Notes under the pieces: model-generated
Databases searched by the model: none
What the model was told of the DNA's origin: nothing
What the model saw: the letters and a program-made list of their open reading frames with translations, nothing else
Shown: piece after piece, positions 1-12,094 of the stretch
How positions within the stretch are numbered: the first letter of the stretch is position 1
Layout: each line of letters opens with the position of its first letter
Position numbers and translations under genes: made by a program
Origin: Hermodice carunculata
Lineage: Eukaryota > Annelida > Polychaeta > Eunicida > Amphinomidae
Length of the DNA: 64,000 bases
Assembly (NCBI GenBank): GCA_964020975.1
Contig: OZ026618.1
Coordinates: 36,267,038-36,331,037, forward strand
Reading direction: 5' to 3'

Positions 1-50
1 CAACGTCAAGGATCCAACATAATATGCCTGCATCGGTTCAGATGACTTTA

Positions 51-407
51 TCACCGTCTGGACATAGATTGAGGGGTCTTATCAGTAGCGCCACCTGGCG
101 TCATATCCTGAATCTCCTGGCCTTCTTGCGCAATCGCACAGCAGTTGCACCAGCACCAAGTACAGAGATCACCAACATACGACCCCCCAATTTTCCTCAT
201 TTCTCGTATATAACTCCGCATGGCAACACCAACGAAAAGATTAACTATGGGTATGAAGTACACCAGTCCATATAAACGAGATTTAGCTCCAAGCCTCTGA
301 GCATTTATGTTAAATTGAATGCAGGGGCAAAAGAAAGCAACTATGCAGAGACCACAGTTGTCGAAACAACCACACAATCCGTGTTGCCATGTCACAGTGG
401 CCGCCAT
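51..407 (-). CDS. PLAC8/cornifelin family cysteine-rich protein (copy 1)
   Basis: A complete 118-residue ATG-to-stop frame in a single coding exon. It begins MAATVTWQHGLCGCFDN, then has the family core CIVAFFCPC at about residues 22-30, a hydrophobic stretch YGLVYFIPIVNLFVGVA at about 46-62, a basic IREM.KI segment, and a cysteine-rich tail (DLCTWCWCNCCAIAQEGQEIQD). Length and cysteine layout fit the animal PLAC8/cornifelin family, usually about 100-130 residues. Members are small membrane-associated or cytosolic proteins of mostly unclear function; plant relatives act in cell-size control and metal tolerance. The ATG sits in a good context (aag before, G after). The segment after the CPC core reads FNINAQRLG where the other two copies read FGKNAE.(I/L)GE. 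The gene ends 50 bases from the window edge, so its 3' end and polyA signal are mostly outside. Family assignment is from motifs seen; the cellular role is not inferred. Confidence 0.9.
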   Translation of the reverse strand: MAATVTWQHGLCGCFDNCGLCIVAFFCPCIQFNINAQRLGAKSRLYGLVYFIPIVNLFVGVAMRSYIREMRKIGGSYVGDLCTWCWCNCCAIAQEGQEIQDMTPGGATDKTPQSMSRR

Positions 408-3400
408 CTTCTCCTGTTACTTCTTCTTCGGACACCCAGCTTTATGTCGTTAAAAATGAAATAAACAAAACAGCATTAAAATGAGTGCACAAGTTGTAAA
501 TTGCTGATTAATGCCGTATTATCATACTTATCCCATTCCCACAGTGTGCTCAAACTCTTACGCAAACTGTACAGATTTTCCAGCCAGCCGTTGTATATAA
601 TACAGAGTATTATGATAGATTATCCCTATAAAAAAACATGTTTTTTGTTTTGTTTTGTTTTTGTTTGTTTGTTTGTTTTTTTTTTCTTTTTGATTAATTG
701 TATTTTGTTAGGGAATCTCGTGGACGACGCTACCCGTATTTATCTTTTATTGTACTTACTGGGTATTGGATAGTAATTTGAATACTCGCGGTGGTGACTT
801 TTTATTCCCGTATACAGATGGCACATCACTTAGAATGGCAAGTCGAATATAGGGAAAGACCGACAATGGGTGCCAGTATCATGACCAAAGACTCTCCATA
901 CTTATACAATAATTTTGATCAGGGCCGGTAGGATATTCAATTCGTTAAGCACAATGCATTCAGGGATGGTGCAGAAACTTTAATGGTGGCCCTTGTGCAC
1001 CCTTCTATACTTAGGTAGTTCAGACCGCTCTAAAAATTTCGTTGCCTTATATATGCCAAATGTGTTCAAGATAATGATTCAAATGGTCAGGGAATAAATT
1101 GGAGAGCCATAGCACCTGGTTGCAATGCTTTTTTTTTAAGGAAAAATAATTACTTCAGTAAAGGACACATTTTTATCCGATTTTTTTTCGTGTTGGTAAA
1201 ATTAGTTGATTTTTAATCCTGTTTGGCAAATTTGATCTTGTCAGTAACGAGATGACGAATTACTCTATCGTCATGCCAGAGATAGGGAATATCGTTTTGG
1301 AGGGCATCATTGTGTAAAAAGCCAGTATACTAAATTTACTTGAAAATTTCAGTTGACATCCATGAGTTTCAATGATTTCTATGCCTGATCTTTCTGACAG
1401 GCTCGTGTTTATTGGGAACCATATCAACTCAAAGCGCAACGAGTTACCTCATTCCGTGGGAAGATGATTTTTATTTTGGAATATTGCCCGAAAAGCAATA
1501 CTCGCCTTATCTGACAAGAATTCTCTTAGACAAAGTTGGGACAAACCAACGACAAAGAGTTTTTACTCTCTTTTGAACCAGTCTGGCAGTTATAAATTAG
1601 ATATATATGAGGAAATGATGGCAAATCCCAAGCTTGTGATGTCCTTAAATATTTGTTTCTCGTTGCGATTAATCAGAATCGAGTCTAAAGTCAAAACTGT
1701 GTCCAGAGTAAACCTAGTACGCTGTAGTATTAACTGAGTGATACATGTAAATCGTCAAATCGAAGTCAGTGGCTGGTTTCAATAAGTTAAATTTAACACA
1801 AAATGAGAACCAGTTTGTGGTTGGTTTGCTTAGTTTTGTTCATTTATATTAGGCTCTCTATCGTGCACTCCAACGGACATGGCAGAGTAATGTAAGTTTA
1901 TTACGTCAGGTTTTATGTTTAAAAAATTTCCTGGTTCTTTAAATTTTCAGGTCCAGGCTGTGCCTTGGTAATACATAGTTCCAATTTTTGTGTTGCCTGA
2001 GTCTGACAAGACAATGGAGCGCGCCAGCTGTATTTCTGCATGTGGATGCTAGCAAACTTGTTGCATCGGTTGAATAAGTCATGTGTCGAATGAAGCACGT
2101 GCTGCCACCGTGCAGAACAGCGTTAAAATATGAGATACCTTAATTATTTGTTGAATACGATTTGTCATCGGGAGTTGTAGAAATATTCACAGCACAAAAG
2201 GTCTGAATATGAATACACATCTCCCAAATTTCCCTATTGTTACGGGTTTGTACTTTTAGACTGGCAAGATGTGCCTGTACATTCCTTGCTTTTACACTTG
2301 TAAAGTTAATTCTTTGTCGGAGAATATGCTGCATTGTTTTGTACAGTCCAAAAAACAAGCGCCATTGTTTTACACAATCCCAAAAAACAATGTGTCGTTT
2401 CAATACAGGGAAAACTTCTTCATAGGGAACCGACTCCAGGTGTCTATTTTCACGTTTTCTGAAACGTTGAGAAACCAAGGAAGGAAAAACAGAAATTCAA
2501 TCATCAAGAACAATGTGCCGTCGTTGTATTTACCGTGCTTTACCATGAGGTGGTCACATAATTCATTGTTAATGACTGATTGCATCCAAGTTTCATTTCC
2601 CAAGATTATTGGCAACTTTTCGACACTAGCGCAGGGACGTCTGTACATTCCATCAATTACATAGTTCCATTATGATATAACCAATGTCCCTTCTTTTTTT
2701 TTTTGACATTAGAAAGCAGAGAAATACAAAAACAAAATGTTGGCAGCCAAAGAGCTACCATATAGCCACCTACTTGAAAGCATGCGAGTCAATCATCTGC
2801 CTGTGTATGAAATCCAGCCTCTCCGTTCCAGAAGGTTTCCTCCTGGAACAAACTCTGTTTCCCTTATTTTATTGCGCTCTTTTAGGAAAAATATTAATTG
2901 CCATGTCATTTTTTTACACAAAAAATTTGAAGGGCACAACGTTTGATGACATAGTACTCGTCTCATCTAATATTCCTTTCATACCGTACCACGCCACTTG
3001 GCACGCCTTTCGTGAGATATGGGGCATTTAATTTTAAACATATTTATACATTATGTAAATATATATACCTGGGAGCTAGCATGAGGCTATAAGCATGCAT
3101 CATTTATATATTTGAGGCATTTACTACTGCTAGTATGCATATGCCTGATGGCATTTCTAGCAATGACATGTTTATTGTATGGTGCCTTTGTCATTTAGCG
3201 CCACGCCTTCTTGCCTATTTTCATGTGCATGTGTTAACCTTGAATATAGGCTTTCTGTGTGATTAGCTCTATGATTTGTGTTACTCATAATACGTTCTAT
3301 CGTTGTCGTCGTCATCATCATCAAAATTGATCTCATAAGACGGTGTTCGTATGCCCCTTACAGTACAAATATATGTCACGTAAGCCTAATCAATGACAGG

Positions 3401-4519
3401 TGTATTTTTACCTTACGAATCTCTGTATCATTGCATTTAAATTCAGCCTCTTACCCACATACTTTGCGCCATGGATTCATGTTATATAAAACGTATACCA
3501 ATCTTCAAAAAATTACTGAAAGATTGGCATGAAATCAGGATCTTTGAATAACCCCCTGTGTCCATATCCACGACAAATTTTGATCTGTTACTCCATTTTG
3601 GAATAAATTAAATTTAGCTTGTCTAGATCCTAAATTACTTCATCAGTTTAGAAAAGCAAGTGTAGAATTTTACACACATTCTCGGTATATTGCTGGCTTG
3701 AAAAATAAAGCTGCCCCGGCAAAGTGTTTTTAGGCTTCCGGACAGATATTAAACTTACCAGTAACCGGTTTTGATGACCGAATACAACAACAACAACTTC
3801 TTCAGCTGGGACCCAATGCTAATATATTTTCTACAGTTTTACCTGGATACTGTAATTGAAATGGAACTGATGGTGCGTGGTTTCATATGGGCCATGATAC
3901 GTCTCTGTCAATACCGATTGCCAAAGTTAGTCATGATCTATTGCCACACTTAGTTAGGATCCTCTCCTCTCGAATGAATGAATGATTCTTATTAATATTG
4001 TACCATTTGTAACAATGGTATTCTGTAGGAAAAGGCAACACAACATGATATCCATTTCTCTCTTTATAGCAAAATCGTTACATGAATTCATGACTCTTCT
4101 ATTTATCACTCACTACTTTTCTTCTTAGGACTAGAGCTTTAAACCGAATCAGGATTTCTGCATTTAATATTCATTCTTCTTTTGCCCCATTTAGGATTTT
4201 GTACTCATGTCAATATTATCAACCTTATTGAGGACCCATCCATTTCAGACCTATGTTTATCTTTACGGAGCAAATACGACACAAACCAAAAAGTCGAAAA
4301 TCTTTGGATCGGGTCCTCCCTTGTAACATGTGTTCCAAACCGTGTCAAAGGCGTCAATATTATTTTAAACGAGAACATAAATCATCACGTCATAGACTTA
4401 ACATTGAAGGAAGACGCCTTACAGAAACTTTGATATCTTATCTTAGCGCCTAACTTCATATTAAGTGTATAATATTGTGGTTTACAGAAACAAAAGCTAA
4501 GTTAAATGCACGGGTGCAG

Positions 4520-4861
4520 TCACATGTCTATGGGCAGTTTCTTGTAGAATGTATCTGAACTTAGATTAAAATAGCTAATAACGCAAGGTTTGTTCTGCAT
4601 ACCGTTTGCAGCAACTTTTAGCCCTGGGAATTCTGTTTTATCGTATGGTTTCTGATTCTTAAATTGTTCCAAACCCACTTTTGGATGAATGTACAGCGTC
4701 CACATATCCATTGAAACTATGTTATTATGATCATATGACAATAAAGGATTCCGGTAGCAAGCAATTTCAGATTCAAATACTGAAATTATCCATGGCCAAT
4801 ACAAGACAACATGTATAAGTGAACATAAAACTAAGAAAGAAAAAGTAATTCCGCTGAACAT
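4520..4861 (-). CDS. Unrecognised small protein with N-terminal membrane anchor (candidate)
   Basis: A 113-residue frame from ATG at 4861 to a stop, beginning MFSGITFSFLVLCSLIHVVL. Residues about 4-30 are strongly hydrophobic, like a signal anchor, followed by a polar domain with a few cysteines (EIACYRN, KPCVISYF) and an N-glycosylation motif (NLSS). This layout is that of a short type II membrane protein or the first exon of a longer one. The frame stays open to a TTG 12 codons upstream; the ATG is preferred. I do not recognise a family. It lies between two PLAC8 genes on the same strand, with the stop about 4.1 kb upstream of PLAC8 copy 1. It could be a chance frame in AT-rich DNA. Confidence 0.3.
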   Translation of the reverse strand: MFSGITFSFLVLCSLIHVVLYWPWIISVFESEIACYRNPLLSYDHNNIVSMDMWTLYIHPKVGLEQFKNQKPYDKTEFPGLKVAANGMQNKPCVISYFNLSSDTFYKKLPIDM

Positions 4862-5027
4862 GTTTTGGTCAATGCGTTTTATTCTTGACGGCAACAAATA
4901 CAGTTTGGGGGGGGGGGGTGATTCCCAAATCTATCACCACAACAACAGAATCACATTTCAGGGAATTATGCCAGGTGCAAGATGGTTTTCTTGGCTGAGC
5001 TGATGGGTCATATGTTCACGTTTCCAT

Positions 5028-5033
5028 TTTATT
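5028..5033 (-). promoter_or_regulatory. Likely polyA signal of PLAC8 copy 2
   Basis: A canonical AATAAA hexamer on the minus strand, about 87 bases downstream of the stop codon of the PLAC8 gene at 5120-5473. The site is seen directly; its use is inferred from spacing. Confidence 0.45.
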
Positions 5034-5119
5034 GCATGGACGTGTATGTCACACCAAGAGCTTCCTTCAGGTAATGCAATGAATCATGATTTTAACGGTT
5101 GACTTTCTGCCTCGATTGG

Positions 5120-5473
5120 TCACTGTCTTGATATTGCTTGGGCTTTACCCTTTGCAGTCGGTGGAGTCATGTCCTGTACCTCCTGGGATTCCTGCGCAAG
5201 AGCACAATAGGTACACCAATACCACACGCAGAAGTCATCCGTATAAGATCCATCAATTTTCTTTTGTGCTCGTATTTTTCCCCGTATATTAGCACCAACA
5301 AAAATATTGAGTATGGGAATGATATTGGCTACTCCGTATACAATACAGTTTTCCCCCAGCTTCTCCGCATTCTTGCCGAATTGAAAGCACGGACAAAAGT
5401 ACGTGACTATACAAATCGTTCCGTTTTCAAAGCATCCGCACAAACCGTGTTGCCATGTCGCGGGCTTAGACAT
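5120..5473 (-). CDS. PLAC8/cornifelin family cysteine-rich protein (copy 2)
   Basis: A complete 117-residue frame beginning MSKPATWQHGLCGCFENG. The open frame runs 13 codons further upstream, but only to a TTG, so the ATG at 5473 is chosen; it also puts WQHGL at the same distance from the start as in the other copies. Family features: CIVTYFCPC core, FGKNAEKLGE, hydrophobic YGVANIIPILNIFVGA, then IRAQKKIDGSY and the cysteine-rich tail DFCVWYWCTYCALAQESQEVQDMTP. It resembles copy 1 more than copy 3, including the shared QDMTP after the tail, so the two neighbours about 4.7 kb apart probably come from a local duplication. An AATAAA on the minus strand at 5028-5033 lies about 87 bases past the stop. 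A possible 3' splice site (tttcatccag) about 60 bases upstream of the ATG suggests an intron in the 5' UTR. The product is probably membrane-associated; function unknown. Confidence 0.92.
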   Translation of the reverse strand: MSKPATWQHGLCGCFENGTICIVTYFCPCFQFGKNAEKLGENCIVYGVANIIPILNIFVGANIRGKIRAQKKIDGSYTDDFCVWYWCTYCALAQESQEVQDMTPPTAKGKAQAISRQ

Positions 5474-6314
5474 CTCGTCTGGATTCTTTGTTGTATTTCT
5501 TTGGGCACTCAAACCTGGTTTTCTGGATGAAATACATGAAAATCCATCATTAATCCTGGACCCAAAACTAAAAGAAATATGTATTTCAATCCTTTATGCC
5601 ATAAGGTTCTACTTTGATTCCGCGTCTATTTTAGAAATCAAATTCATAAAACCCTTGACAGGGCTTCTATAAATGACTTTTTTCATGAAACCGGTTCTCA
5701 AAAATTGCCAAAAAGGATTAAAGAAGTAGTTTATACGTACCTTTCTGTTCCAAATTTATATTTTGCTTTGTTGTACTTCTGGATTCTGACTTATAGCTGG
5801 ATAAATATGATATACGTATAGGCGTCATGTCACATGTCTATAACATATGATATTTTGTTTTTAATCAACAAAGCGTATCTGATATGCCAGTCATGCATTT
5901 GGTAATCCGGGCGATTTAATATTCACATGTATACCCCTTTGGATAAAAGAAAAAGAAAAAATAATGCTTCGATCATTTGTGTCATGCCAGCCATTTTTGG
6001 GTGTTGGGGTTTTGAGTTGGTACGATGTTTATGCACACATCACACTGTAATACTAATCGCTATGGCACCTGACACAAAGTTGAATTTCCTATCTTCACTG
6101 TTACACAAAATTGCAAGCCCATTATTTTCACTCCAACATCAAATAAATGAAAAATAAAACACACAGAGACAACATCAGACGCCTCAAGAAATACACCAGG
6201 TCTCTACCCATTTGTTTTGGTTCAACGGCAAACGTACTATTACGTATGATCATGGACGTTACAAAATGGACCGACGGTCAGGCATACCGAGCAAGCAACA
6301 AGTTGACCGGCACA
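5474..6314. other. Intergenic stretch, nothing recognised
   Basis: AT-rich sequence between PLAC8 copy 2 and the compound microsatellite. Only short frames with no recognisable similarity. Confidence 0.5.
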
Positions 6315-6624
<310 letters not shown>

Positions 6625-9600
6625 CACTGATTTCTTGTGGCTAACACAACACATATCGCAGTTTGATCATCTACCCATTTGGCACTGACCTTTTTGGCGG
6701 AACAGATGTCCGTCAAGGACTCGACATTTTCCCTACGCTGGTAAGCCACTTGCAAATTTTACTTCCACTGCGTGAGGTTGTCAAGGACTCCAAGAACATT
6801 AAACTCAGCCACACGGCAAAGTCTGTTTTTGAAAATCCACGTATTGTTAACTTAGAACATTCGGTCACTTGACGGATACGTTTACACCAGTCACGGAACA
6901 TTGTAACGTCCTGCAAAATCTAATGTGATCCTCATAAGCAAAAGCATGGGTCTTGGCTAGGTTTAAACTCAGAAACTGATAAGACATTGTAAATTTGGTT
7001 GTAGTATTCAAGGCATGTAACACTTTCGATAAGAAATCTTTCTGTCGGACTGATATCATTTATGGAATAGCTAAAGCACCGATTTCTTACAGAGATGTTT
7101 TGATAAAACCAAAAGTTAAAACTTGCTATTACTTTCTTCAAGAAAAGGGTTATTACAAAGCAAAATTATGCCTGGAAACGATGTAAACAGCAAAGAAGGG
7201 TAAGTTGAACAAATTCACAAACGCTACAATAGTCAAGCTTATGAAGGCACCAGATTATTTATTCGTAATTATTCCAATTAAAACTTAGAGCCAATGCAGG
7301 GGGCGACCGCCTAAATCCCCCGAAGTAACGGGCTTTATCGGTATCGATTTTACAAAAATTACATCCGTCCATACCGCTAATGGTTAAAGCAAATAATCAT
7401 TTTAAGTAATAAACAAGAAGACTGTGACAGTCCTGTGCGCGTCTGACTGTGCATGCACAGACTGGAGTGGTTCGGTGAACTTCAAAATGATCTCAAGGTC
7501 CCCTGAATTTAGGACCGACATTACAATTGCTAACATATATACATACTCTGACCGTTTTTCCTAATTTCCACAATCAGAAAATGACAGTACCATTATGTGG
7601 TGAACAAATCAGGCGGAAATCAAGTCCGTGTACATTCAATATAAGTTTGGATAGGACCCAATTAAAATTTGGGAGAAAGAGGCACGCAAAGTGATAAACG
7701 TAGGAAATATCTCTCTAAGAAAAAAAAAAAAAAAAAAAGAAAGAAAGAAAAATAGTCACAGCGACACCTGTTGAATAAATCAAGGTGTATGGGTCTGCAG
7801 AAATGACCCCATGCAATTTCAAACGAATGGTTTGGCCAGCTGGGACAAAATGTCATAAGCTTTTACTCGAATATGAAAAAAAAAATCACTCGAGCATGAA
7901 TATTTGGAAAAGGTTGGTAGAGACCCACAAAAACACATCACGAAGTTTGAAGTGAATATAACTGAGGCTTTTTGGAGAAGAAGTCGCAAGTGAGTATGAA
8001 TCGCCATTTCAATCACCAATGGCCTACATTTTAATCAGTGTTAGATGCATGCATCAACAAACAAGTACCCAAACTGAAAAAAAATGTAAATGGGCTGATG
8101 AACAGAAGGACGGGCGAAGGACGAGCAACAGACCATTCAATAAGCTATGCTGAGGGACAAGTTATCTGAGTTACAAAGCAGAATATTAAAAAAAAATGTT
8201 TTGCAAGCCAAGTTAGGATGCGAGACCAAGCCCTTCTTTAGTCGAGGACATGGACGCTTAACAACAGAACAGAAACCGGAGAAATGTATGGCGTATCATA
8301 GTTAATATTGCATAATTTGCCCCTGTTCTGTCCAACACGGCACGTAATGGGAAACTTCATGCCATGTTATGTACAGTGGTGTCGACCAATCTTGTTACCT
8401 TATTCCATACACACTTGGATACCGCCCTGACCGCTTATATTGCAACTAACACACCAACGATGTGAATACAAATAATGAGCATTTAGCTGGACTTAGAAGG
8501 ATCAAACACAAACCCTCTTGTGCAACTTTATATATATATATATACAATTTTATATGGATGGGTATTACATAACATTGGACATGACCTGCAGACTAAATTG
8601 AAAACAGTCAATGCGAGGATGGCAGAATCATTCCAGTGGCTTAGCAACTCAAATCCCATGGCAGGCTCAACTGAGAGCCTATATAGTCATAGGCCGTCGA
8701 TACATCGAACATCAAATCAAAAGAACAATATTTTTAAGACATGATATCATTCTCCTTCACGTATAGTGCTCATATGTCAACATTTGGCACAACCAACGCC
8801 TTTCTGGTAGATCTCTATGTAAATAAAATGCTATTTATGTAGGTAAATATTATTCCTTGGGCTCATTGCCAGTGTTATCAACTATATGGACACCGGAGAT
8901 TATGTTTTTAATTGTGATTTATATACTGTTTCCAGAAAACAGTTCTAAGTAAAAATCTCATGCATTGTAGCATATGGCGTAAACTCCGACTTGTTGAAAT
9001 ATGTTGCTTCGAACAAACTTCTTATTTTGATACTGCGTCATCCAGACATCCAGAACAGCTGTTGCAAGACTATTTCCAATGGAGCACACACTTTAACTTG
9101 CCAGTCTTTAATACCTTATTCACACCGAATTTATCTCCTTTATAATATATCATTTGTAATATTTTAATTCCACTCACATGGTGATCTAGCCTTCCACCTG
9201 ATTGTTTTGTCTTGTGTGTCTCCACAATTACATTGACGCATGAGAGCATTCTAACCTGTCAGAGCTCTTCAAGAAAGAAGTACACACAGTGTATTACTAG
9301 CTAATTGTTGCTACATTATTTTTGCACACCGCAAAAAGTATGTATATTGAAATTTTTTCTTCCCCCAGTGAAAATCAATTAAACACTAACATTTGAATAT
9401 CAACGGAATTTGATTATAAGAACCCCCAGTTGGCTGTTTTGCGTTTACACACTCAAGGATATTTATATTTGTAATGTAACATCAATAAATTTAGAAATAT
9501 ACTTTAAAAATTAATGGCCATTTTGAAAAATCTGGATGAGCTTTTACCTATAAACACTCCTTTGCTCGTGCATAATTACAAAAACATTATTGTGTATAAT

Positions 9601-9778
9601 TCACTTTTCATGCTTCATCTTAATTATACCATCCTAAAAGAGTGCTTTTCATATGACCCCATTTTTTAATTATAGAAGTCTATTGTTCGGCTCGTCTGTC
9701 TTCAAATATAGCATCCACGGAGATCAACTCTTTGGACCATTACACATTCTTAAATTCGACGATTTTTTAAAAACTTAC
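6625..9778. other. Intergenic stretch, nothing recognised
   Basis: AT-rich, no recognisable coding similarity. Contains an A-rich/GAAA tract at about 7722-7752 and a short (TA)n at about 8530-8545. Confidence 0.5.
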
Positions 9779-9964
9779 AGCTCTGCAACATCACTGCCTG
9801 TACCGTCAGAACAAATTGCCCGATTTGTCTTAGCGATTCAAGCAACTCTTGACCAGTCCCATGAAAAACACAGGCCCCCATGAAAATCCCTAGTATTCCC
9901 AAAATAAATAGAACAAGTAGGAGTACCTTACCATATATGCCTTCACTCTTCAAAACAACTCTCC
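9779..9964 (-). CDS. Candidate internal exon encoding a membrane segment (unrecognised)
   Basis: A 186-base open stretch bounded by a plausible acceptor (ttgtatttactgcaag, ending at 9965) and a strong donor (gtaagt at 9773-9778 on the minus strand). Both ends fall in phase 1, so the exon would be symmetrical. It encodes a hydrophobic helix (VLLLVLFILGILGIFMGACV) followed by HGTGQELLESLRQIGQFVL, an amphipathic stretch. A helix followed by a polar amphipathic segment is common in multipass proteins such as prominin-like or tweety-like families, but the match is too weak to name one. No flanking exons were found. Confidence 0.3.
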
Positions 9965-11997
9965 CTTGCAGTAAATACAAATTTAATGCTCATCTGCGTT
10001 TTTAAGTGACTGGTCTTTGAATTTTTGTTCACGTGCACCGCAGTTATGATCGCAATCCTGCTGGATATCGTATCTTTAAATGAGGTCATTCTTCTATAAT
10101 TCTTGCGTGTGTTTTTTTCTAATTTTGTTGGTTTATATTTTAACATGCAGTTCGTGTTTGCGTATTATGTCCTATTTGTGTCGTTATGCTGAATGAACCG
10201 TTTTTGAGTTCCGAGTGCCTTATATATATATATATATATAGACTGTGTTCCACCTGCCACGGTGATCCTCAATAATAGTAATATATTCTTCGCTACTGGT
10301 TAATTTAATAAAACAAATTTGGTAACAATAACAAGTTCATATCTAATCACTCGTGTAGGCCTACAATAGTTGAAGATCCCCATTATGATTTCTAAAACAC
10401 GCGGAACGATGATGCGACACATCTAAAAATGCAAAATAGGAGATTGTATTAGAGAGACAAGCGCTCAACCTCAAATACAGTCAAGAGGGCAAAAACACTG
10501 GGTTACATGCTGGATATGCATGACTTTGGCAGGAATCGGTCGTGGCGAACGTGCAATCTGTATCTGCGTTATATTACAAGAAATAGGAGAGCAGTTTGTT
10601 GAGAGAGTGGCCTACACGGGGAACTTAAGTAAACGTGTGGTCACACATTGAGACCAAATTATTTACACTGATGATGAGTGAGGGTCTATGGCATTGCTTT
10701 GTAATAATCAGTAATAGCTCAGGCGTTGCGTAGTCATATTGGGCCTTCGTCAAGGTGAAAGAGACATAAACGACTCTTCACTCTCTGCCATCCACTCGAG
10801 GATAGCCCGTGCACAGTAGGTGTGAGAACGAAAACTGTAGCTTCTATTATTCGTGGAATGGGGGCAGGGGGGAGAGGGGAGGGGGAGAACACAGAGCGGG
10901 AAATAGGTATGCTTTTGCCCAGAGGTGGCGAACCAAATCAAATATGACAGGAACAGGGAGGTAGATTTGGGGGATCTACGTGTAGTTCAAACGGATACAG
11001 ACGGACGCCTCATCAATGTGGTCAAGGCATATCGGTGTAGTATGCAAGACGACAGATGTGGAGACATACTAACAAACAGAAGCTCCCGAGGGCAAGCGTG
11101 TATACTAAGGAGGCTGAACCGGTCTGTTTATTGCATGGGTGCGGAAGATGCAGTTTAGTGGTGATGTTGTTCTTTCAACCTGAAAGGTTCCGGTAAAAAC
11201 CAACCAATAAGCCACGTGTGGGGCCACAGAAATAATTTGTTATTTTCAACAGGCAACGGCTGTATCTCGTACCAAAGCCTTCGAAGTAATTTAAAGAGGT
11301 GATCTGAAGGTATCTGTAATTTTAAAAACGCCCCCCCCCCAAGATATAGTTGTTGTAATCAAGGTAGTAGATAACAGTCAAACTTAACTCTTCCTTAAAT
11401 TAAGGCCCAATCGGCATCTTTCATTCACATGCGGCATGTACGCTTGCTGGGTTTTATATACTATTGTCATTCAAATTGTTTTTGTTTTTGTTTGTTTGCT
11501 TTTTTTCACTATAAAGGAAATTAGACAAAACCATTGATAAAGACGGCATTTGGCCGGTGTGATGCGGAAAGGGTTGAAGCAAGTCGTGCCTTTGCGGCAA
11601 ACTCTTGTCTTTCTATTATGCGACTGTACACTGTCCATGAAAAGATTAAAGACTTTGTAGATATAATATATTTTATTAATGCGACCTTGAGCCACTCTAC
11701 GTATTCAATTAAATCCAGTAGCGAACCTGATATGATATGATTTTTTTTCCAGTAGACAGCGGTAAATACAAGCGACATCACACCACAAAATCGATAAAAG
11801 CAATGTGAAAGTATATTAAGTCGCTGTTGTTTATCTGGATAGCCCTTCAAAGTCACCACATGACTAATTAGGAAACGGGCTCCCAGTCTGAAATTAAGAG
11901 TTCATTCATGAATAGACCAACCCTTGTAACTTGTAGAACGTGATCCTTAATACGTGATCCATCATGCATTTGATGCCAGTAAAAAGGAAATCTGAAA
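9965..11997. other. Intergenic stretch, nothing recognised
   Basis: No recognisable gene. Contains a short (TA)n near 10220-10240, a G-rich stretch near 10860-10890 and a C-run near 11331-11340. Confidence 0.5.

Positions 11998-12093
<96 letters not shown>
11998..12093. repeat. (ATG)n trinucleotide microsatellite
   Basis: About 32 near-perfect ATG/GAT units, ending with imperfect GACGAC. Frames through it read poly-Asp, poly-Met or poly-Ser and are artefacts. Confidence 0.95.

Positions 12094-12094
<1 letters not shown>

Larger units (their letters stand above)
408..5119. other. Intergenic stretch between PLAC8 copies 1 and 2
   Basis: No recognisable gene apart from the unassigned membrane-type frame at 4520-4861. 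It holds a T-rich run around 640-690, a G-run at 4907-4918 and ordinary AT-rich sequence. Short open frames here (for example 2140-2478 minus and 2269-2664 plus) overlap on both strands and match nothing I recognise. Confidence 0.6.

Noticed and set aside
5474-5512. A 13-residue N-terminal extension of PLAC8 copy 2
   Set aside because: It would start at TTG. The ATG at 5473 has WQHGL at the family position.
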